A program made the position numbers and the translations under genes. Positions 57,581 to 64,000 of a DNA stretch of 64,000 nt are shown here, piece by piece. Source of the DNA: Melastoma dodecandrum. Its lineage: Eukaryota > Streptophyta > Magnoliopsida > Myrtales > Melastomataceae. The stretch is taken from assembly GCA_029817715.1 (NCBI GenBank), contig JARUPY010000072.1:85594-149593 (forward strand). The letters are read 5' to 3'. A model generated the notes under the pieces. The model saw only the letters and a program-made list of their open reading frames with translations, was not told the origin of the DNA and made no database searches. The stretch's first letter is position 1, and every line of letters starts with the position of its first letter.

Positions 57581-60033
57581 CTAGGAAGCTTTGGCTTTCG
57601 GAGCCTTCTTCTTCAGTTGCCTCCTTGGGAGGGAGTTCTTCATTCCAATGAAGAACAGCAGCGCCCCAAAAAACGCCATGCTCTGTGAAAAACAGAAAGC
57701 TTACAGTTCGGCATTTATGTCTCCTTAGTCCAAAAATGCTTCCACAGGGGCAGAAATCACTTACCCTGGTGAAATCATTGAGAAGTGCCTCGAACACGGG
57801 GTTGTTGGGCTCATAGTTGTAGAAGTCGTGCAAAATTGGAGTCGTTAACACCAATTGGAGGAGCTACAGATACCACGGCCACATCAAAGGAGATATAGTG
57901 AGAACCTAGTGGAAAAAAAGGAACAGAGAAGAGCATCATTGGAAACCAACCAAGAGAGAGGCGCCAAACTGGGAGCCAAATAGAAACAAGATGCCCCCGA
58001 GGCCCTTCAAGCCAATAATAGTTGCGACCACCTGCCTAATCTGCAAAATGGAAGTACTGGTTAGGACACTAGGAAAAGTAAGGTATTACTTAGGATGGAC
58101 AATTTCAGTTGTAAATATACAACTAGGACTCACGTCTACGTGTGGAACTGCCACCCCTATTTTGGCAGACAGATGCTTCAGTGCGAGGTCTAACTTAGGG
58201 CGTAACTCCTTGGCCGCAGGACCACCATCAACACCAAAATCATTGTACCTGCACATTTACAAGAAGGAAAACATGGAGCAGAGCCTTTTTCAGGAAATTA
58301 GCAATAACGATCCAATCTAGAATTCCTTGAGAAAAAAAAATATTGAGTGAAGACAGAGAACTGTTACAGTGAGGACCCTCAACAACGAAAACTTCACATG
58401 CAAATGACTGCTGATATAAAACACGAATTCAACGGAATAGCTAGGAACATTTTGAATTGGATTCAGCCTGGTGTCTGGCCTATCCATGCAGATTAGTTAA
58501 ACAATGTGATGTAAAACCCTGACAAAGCGACTACTCAAAATATATCTTCACTTCAACTAATATGAAAAATATAAATAGCCGCAAGGATCTGGAAGGAAGG
58601 TTATTGAACAGTAATGTCATTTGCTAGCTTTCACAAAACAATATTGTGTAGAGAAGTTTTTAAATTGACTATACTCGAAAATATAACAGGTACTTCACTC
58701 CGAAATGCATTCTCAACTTGTCCTTCGGGATCATGGCTAAGTAAATACTCAGTAATATTCTTGTCCTATAACAGCTCCATTTCACAAATTTAAAAACTCA
58801 TAAGACCATATTGATACATCCAACAGGAAAGATTCTCCCAAAACCCATGCATATCCAACCAAAAGTTCCCAGAACCACACCCCTCCTCATATCACTCTAA
58901 TAAATAACATAATACTTTGGTTACAAAAGCGTCAGCCATTTGAAAACAAGAATATTCTCTGAGGCACAAGGTGTGCAGAACAAGCAAACAGGGCATGCAC
59001 AAATGTCAGAAATGATATGCAGGCGAGTCTCAGTAACGAAAAAGTATACAACAGCAGACCTGAAGCTAAGAGCACCAATTTTTCAAATAAAGGAAAAGAA
59101 GACATTAAGGTGGAAAGAAGCTTCTATCAAAGCGCTCAATCCACCTAATCAACAAGCCAAAGCGTAAGTCGACATCCCAACTATAACACCGTTCGTCATG
59201 TACGCATTTATCCTCCTTGGGTGAATTCATCTCATTGCACATCAGTTGTTTCACCAGATGAAAGTAATCCCGACAAAAAACTGAGGTTATATGCAATGTA
59301 TCCAACCTGAAGCTATTTCACTCAGAATAATGGTCATGAGAAACTCTTAAAAGCATAGCACATTACAATAAGCTAACATTCAAAAGGTAAATTATGACTC
59401 TTCATATTCACCTCCCCAGAAAAAAAAAACAACAAATGCACAACCAGACCTATCCGGTCTTGTTCCTCAACCTCAATAATGGGATGAAAGTTCAGATAAT
59501 CCGCACTGGACCACACAAAACACTACCTAAACAAGTATACCCCACTTCACCAGTAGCCAAAAGGAAAATATCCAAACAGCCAGACGACCCCAAAAACACA
59601 GCATGTGCAGCGAGTCCACTACTCCCTACTCAGTAAAATCGGGTGTCGCAGCCCATCCCATAAGAAAAGTTACAAACTTTCCACGGCCCCTGAACAAAGC
59701 ACGGAACCCAAAAACACCAGTGCGAACAAAAATCAAGATCTACTTCGACGCATGCAGATCCATGAATTACCCAGCACAGCGAAGCCAACTCACACCACAA
59801 CCCCACAAAATACCCCGAACCCATCTCGAAAAACCCAGAACTAAAGGGAGACATGCGAACCCACAAAACCTAACAATAAAACCCTGATCCCAAAGAATCA
59901 ATCGGGATCTAAAATTTGAAAAAGCCGGGGGGGGTGGACTTTGTTTAGGTCGGACAAAAACTCACATCTGCCAGGCGGAGAGGATGAAGAAGGAAGCGAA
60001 TAGGAGACGGCCAAGGAAGGAGAAAAAACCCAT
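57581..60033 (-). CDS. HR-like lesion-inducing protein (DoxX-like membrane protein)
   Basis: Small plant membrane protein of the HR-like lesion-inducing family; overexpressed relatives cause cell-death-like lesions, but the biochemical role is not established. Exons 59966-60033, 58134-58248, 57951-58040, 57765-57863 and 57581-57682 sum to 474 nt, 157 residues, exactly the usual length. Seen: N-terminal MGFFSFLGRLLFASFFILSAWQ membrane segment; the loop NDFGVDGGPAAKELRPKLD; a second membrane segment around IIGLKGLGGILFLFGSQFGA; TTPILHDFYNYE; a last membrane segment MAFFGALLFFIGMKN; and a Lys-rich tail ending KKKAPKAKAS. Intron 1 is long (about 1.7 kb). The gene points toward the retroelement cluster. 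No broken codon or odd splice site was found. Confidence 0.94.
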
Positions 60034-63000
60034 CTTGCTTTTTACTCTTTCCTAAAGCACAAAGATTTTTGGGGGAGCAAATCCAGGGGTGGAGGTGTCT
60101 TCGGGGGGAGGGAGGTGTCTTTTCTCTCAACCTTCTTTCCACCTTTGCAGCCCTCCAGGAAAGTGTCCGAGTCTGAGTCTTCTAAGTCTTAGTCTCTGTG
60201 TTTTGGAAGTGGGGTGGGTTTGGATTTAAAACATTTTTAAATGAAGGGGTTATTCGGATCTACTTACTTAGGAATATGATATGAGTCTAGGGGTTTTTTT
60301 ATGCTTTGCAATGTGATTTAGGTTATTTTAGTATTTTACGTTCCATCATATTTAAGTTTTAGGTTCCTCGGGTTTATTTCGAGTCGAGAATATGAATCAT
60401 ACTAAGTTATATGTAATAAAAATTTAAAAACACACTTGATTTATTTGAGAAGATTATCCTGATACGTAATTATATACCCACGTAGAAAGAAAAGTATACT
60501 AACATATTTATTAAAAGTTCATTTAAAAAAAAATTATAGAATGAGTAAAATTTGGGGGGGTTTTGTGGATGACATTTTCTCATCTCTAACTAGTTTCATT
60601 TAATTATTGCCTCCTCCCCAGATTAATTTTAATTCGATTTCCCGGATCTGATTTTAAATTTCTCACCTAATCAATTCCGCCGTTAGCCTCCATGAAATCA
60701 CCTTTTGAATAATCTCTTGACCATCAAAACCAAGCCAAAAGAGATTGGAAAAGTCACGAGTTAAATTAAGCCATCTGCCGATCCGGAGCTGCCGTTGTGT
60801 TTCCAATTCTGATGTTCACATGGCCTTCTTGATTCGGAACAAACTCTACCATCAGTCTTACTCTTACCTGCTCTTTCCCTGCGAGACAACGTAAGCTAGC
60901 TAGCTGTATGGATCCACTGTAAGAATGTGCAAAATTCACCCATAAACCATTCAAAGTCCAAAAGAATGGTCATTCAATAGGAAAACATGGGGTTAGGTGA
61001 ATTGGCTATCGGATGTTTCAAAGTAGTTGCCAAGGAAAGAAAGATATCATCCTGTTACCAAAATTTGAACCCAAAATCGAATTACAGATCATGCTAAAAT
61101 ATTTCCTTTATTTAACATATATAAAGAGCAGCCACCCCATTAGACGGCAGCCCCAAACTTAGAATTTCTTATCAAATTTTAATTACCATCCACTTTTCAA
61201 ACATAACAAAACGCGTGGAAGAAAGCCATCGGGCCGCCTCCACTTCTTTCTAGACATCCTTTTTGTTATATATTGTAATGTTGTTTGTGGCTTTGGGGTC
61301 GGTCTTAGGTTTGGAGACAGTCGTCGCCATGGCATCTCCAACCGGGTAAGAGACACTTTTTCCTTCTTCTTCTTCTTCTTTTGTTTTCGGCTTTCCTTCA
61401 CTGATATTCTTTGCGAGAAAATAGTTTGGTCGATGTCGGGGGGGGAACCTAATGCTAAGTCGCCACGACCATCAACCTTGTGAATGCTTGTTTTGGGGAT
61501 GAGACTCGACAGATGGTTGCGGTTGTTTCCCTACTAACCAGATGATTTGATCGTCTGTGTTTCGTCATTCTTAAAGGTGTTGATCCAACTTGTGCATACA
61601 AAATCTACCCGCTACGTCATTTTGATACACGGTAGCTTCGTATCATTCATTTCCTCTCGGCATCCTCTCCGTCCTCTTAGCCGTGAAAGCCAATCCTTTG
61701 CTTTTTCTGATTAAACCTCGAATCACTTCACCTGAGCAGCTAAAAGTTGGGAACAAGACTTTTTATATAGGCTAAACTAGCACATGAATGGAGCCTCGGA
61801 TGGCATTTTGCATCAGTGCCATTGCCATCTTAAGATGTCGATGTCGATGTATCTCTTGAAAACCACGTTGTGTTTTCACCGTCATCTAAGCAGCTGCCAG
61901 TCGAAGTCGTGTCTTTCCAGTCATTGATCCATCAACTTATATTGTGATCCACTTTCGTGCATGTCGCCAATGCTATCTACATCTCGAAGTCACTTGGTAT
62001 TTAAACCATATAATTTTGGGCTATCGATTGTTATTTGAGTAAAGCACAATTGACAAAATATAATAGTTAAGTTGATTCAAGAAATATATAAATTTGTCAA
62101 ATTATTCTACAGTAAAAAAATATATGGTAAAATATAATCAGTGGAGAAAATTTAATATAGGAGGATTCTCCATGAACAGAAACTAATATAGAGGATTCTC
62201 CCATGTCAAAAAAATCTAACCAAGTTGATCAGGACAAATTAGTGGACTAACACAATCTAATTTTATGGATAATCTTGAAGTTGCACGAATTGAGGATAAC
62301 CGCCGAATGGAAGTTAAAGGACGAAGAATAAACCGTTTAATTGAAGATAACCGTGAATGTTGAAGGATGAAGAATAACTATCATTGAAGATTCTTTTATA
62401 AATAGAAGGCAAGAGTCCCCGTTATATCGCGACGTGTTTCGTCCGCAGAAACTTGGTCAAGCTTCTGTTTTAAAGCCTCACCTTTTCCGTGTCACGTCAT
62501 TCATTCATGGAAATTCTCGTTCCCGATTGTCTGGTTGTATTCACCGATGTGTCATGCCGAATCTAGGGTTACAACTTCGATTAGCAATAGACAACATGGG
62601 CATGATACATGTTCCATACAATCTCCAAACTATATTCCAGTAACAGAAGAGGTCTAAATACAATGAAGATGCAGCAGCATGGAACGACGCCCCAGCCGAT
62701 GCTACGAGCTTCTATATACCCCTAACCCCCTTTCGAATGGGACACATCGAGCCATGCGACGAAATACAGGCACTGATGATTTGATTTTGTCTCTTGGAAC
62801 TGACATTGGTCGAAATTCAGGATTTGATACACATCTTTCGTGGTCGACAAAGGGACATCGCAATGACACCAGGAAAACCCTCGTTTCGCTAACTCACTCA
62901 CTGGATCGCCTAAAAATCAGCAATATCCCTTACTCTCCTGGTCATCGAGGAGATCCTCGAGAAAACGCTTGGTCATCCAAGTACTAGTACTCAATCTCAA

Positions 63001-64000
63001 AGAAGTCTTCCTTTCTCCTACCTGCTGCGCTACTGCTTTGAAGAGGAGGAAGATCCAGCCCCCTTGTCCGCCACCAGCGCCGGCTGCCGCGTCCCCTTCT
63101 GAGAGACCAACTAGGGAAGTAGCCCATGGGAACGCGGGAAGTTTAGGATGGCGTTCGCCTCCCCTCAACAGGTAAGGACAGCACGATCGTAAGCCCTAGG
63201 CCGCTGTCCTCGGCTGAATCAAAAGTCCCTAGCCACACGCTGAGAGCCGCGCCTCGTTAGGGTTACGAATCTCGGGCCGCCGTAACTTCCCCCAAGGGCC
63301 TCTTCCTGACTCCCCGGTAGTGGATCTCGTCATCCCTTATCCTTGACAGTCTTTCCAGGCTCTTCCATGCTTTCGATTTGGTGTTAGCATCCTGTGGCCT
63401 CTCTCACTTCCGTTATATACTTTTGTTTTTCCTTTCCTGTATTCACTTCATTACCCATGGTGGGGGGTCCAGGGTCCTCCGGATCAAACCACCTCGTCCA
63501 ATTTCCCTCCCTCGGGGTCGCGGTCAAAATTGTTCATTGGGAGAAAAGGTGGTTGATAATTTCGTCTGGTTGGATTTGTGCTTTGTTGGTTTCACACAGT
63601 GTTTTTAAACATCATTCTGGTTGCCAAGAAACGTGGTTTTGACATTCTTCCCCCTCGCGTTCTTACATGCAAAATTATTACACACCAGAACTATCGTACC
63701 AAAAATTCTACTATATAATATAAATCAAATATTATTTAATAATTTTTAGTTCAAATAGTTATGTGGGATTTCTACGAAGTTGTCGAGATATATCCTTGTT
63801 GACCGTTGTTTTTAGCCTCTAATTACACTCATTTTCTTAGGATAAACCACGTGTCGTCGATTTTGTGAAGATTTGGGACAGAGAGTCTCCCCGACATCGA
63901 CCGTTCCCGTAGATACGCAATATGACGGTGCTGTAAGAATTTGACTTAGAGGAAGAGGTAAAACAAGAGTTTTTCGGCCTAAAATAATCTGATTCATGTA
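60034..64000. other. No supportable gene to the window end
   Basis: The first 200 bp or so are the promoter and 5' leader of the HR-like gene. The rest has no family-level match. Possible starts of genes running off or decayed: plus ATG 61329 (MASPTG, then a GTAAGAG donor, followed by a short CTT microsatellite near 61363-61381) and plus ATG 63150 (MAFASPQQ, then a GTAAGG donor) in a GC-rich 5'-leader-like region, 63000-63350. The latter could be the first exon of a gene whose body lies beyond 64000. Neither can be confirmed here. Confidence 0.45.

Noticed and set aside
60766..60954. 62-codon minus-strand frame
   Set aside because: Short, no motif, and no donor/acceptor context linking it to other exons; could be a gene fragment but cannot be supported.
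62917..63168. 83-codon minus-strand Gly-rich frame
   Set aside because: The GC-rich tract looks more like the 5' leader of a possible plus-strand gene starting at 63150; no domain in the translation.
1..64000. CRISPR arrays, bacterial operons, phage-type systems
   Set aside because: The window is eukaryotic plant DNA with spliced genes; no direct-repeat/spacer pattern is present.

Overview
This is a plant nuclear window, almost certainly from a eudicot. It carries spliced genes for plastid, auxin and cell-wall functions, Ty1/copia retrotransposons primed by initiator-Met tRNA, and a cellulose synthase-like gene whose best match is the CslG clade, which is known from eudicots. I could not assign the species. 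Exon chains were built by hand from conserved protein blocks, GT/GC-AG sites and phase. For seven spliced host genes the summed coding length is a multiple of three; for the PEC-type channel gene this was checked only downstream of an unresolved first exon.

Layout, left to right. 0-6.5 kb: a minus-strand tandem array of intronless mTERF genes, one decayed copy (264-1421) and two intact ones (2644-3795, 5316-6476). 6.55-7.4 kb: a long-inverted-repeat DNA transposon. 7.7-15.4 kb: an 18-exon acylamino-acid-releasing enzyme gene (minus) lies head-to-head with a PnsB5-type subunit gene of the chloroplast NDH complex (plus), with 246 bp between start codons. 15.8-23.4 kb: a PEC1/PEC2-type plastid-envelope ion channel gene. 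23.8-24.8 kb: a four-exon Aux/IAA repressor gene (minus). 24.8-30.8 kb: AT-rich and without a recognised gene. 30.8-33.6 kb: an 11-exon MRS2/MGT magnesium transporter gene.

36-41 kb holds the most interesting locus. A complete but mutated copia element (LTRs, PBS, PPT and 5-bp target duplication all visible) sits inside the first coding exon of a small potato-type-I protease inhibitor gene, splitting it. 41.9-43 kb: a complex inverted-repeat element with a 170-bp tandem duplication. 44.2-46.8 kb: an intact CslG-like gene. 47.1-49.2 kb: a gutted relative of the same copia family with a MITE in its LTR. 51.5-52.1 kb: a single-C2H2 QALGGH/EAR repressor. 52.3-55.2 kb: a second copia lineage with a large pol deletion. 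56.1-56.4 kb: a TRIM-like miniature retrotransposon. 57.6-60.0 kb: a five-exon HR-like lesion-inducing (DoxX-like) gene. 60-64 kb: no supportable gene.

The genes do not form one pathway. Several act in organelles (mTERFs, PnsB5, PEC channel), and PnsB5 and PEC-type genes are also neighbours in Arabidopsis as I recall it. I saw no new multi-gene system. The strongest observations are the retrotransposon-split inhibitor gene, four GC-AG introns among about 66, the shared AARE/PnsB5 promoter interval, and the TRIM and deleted copia derivatives.
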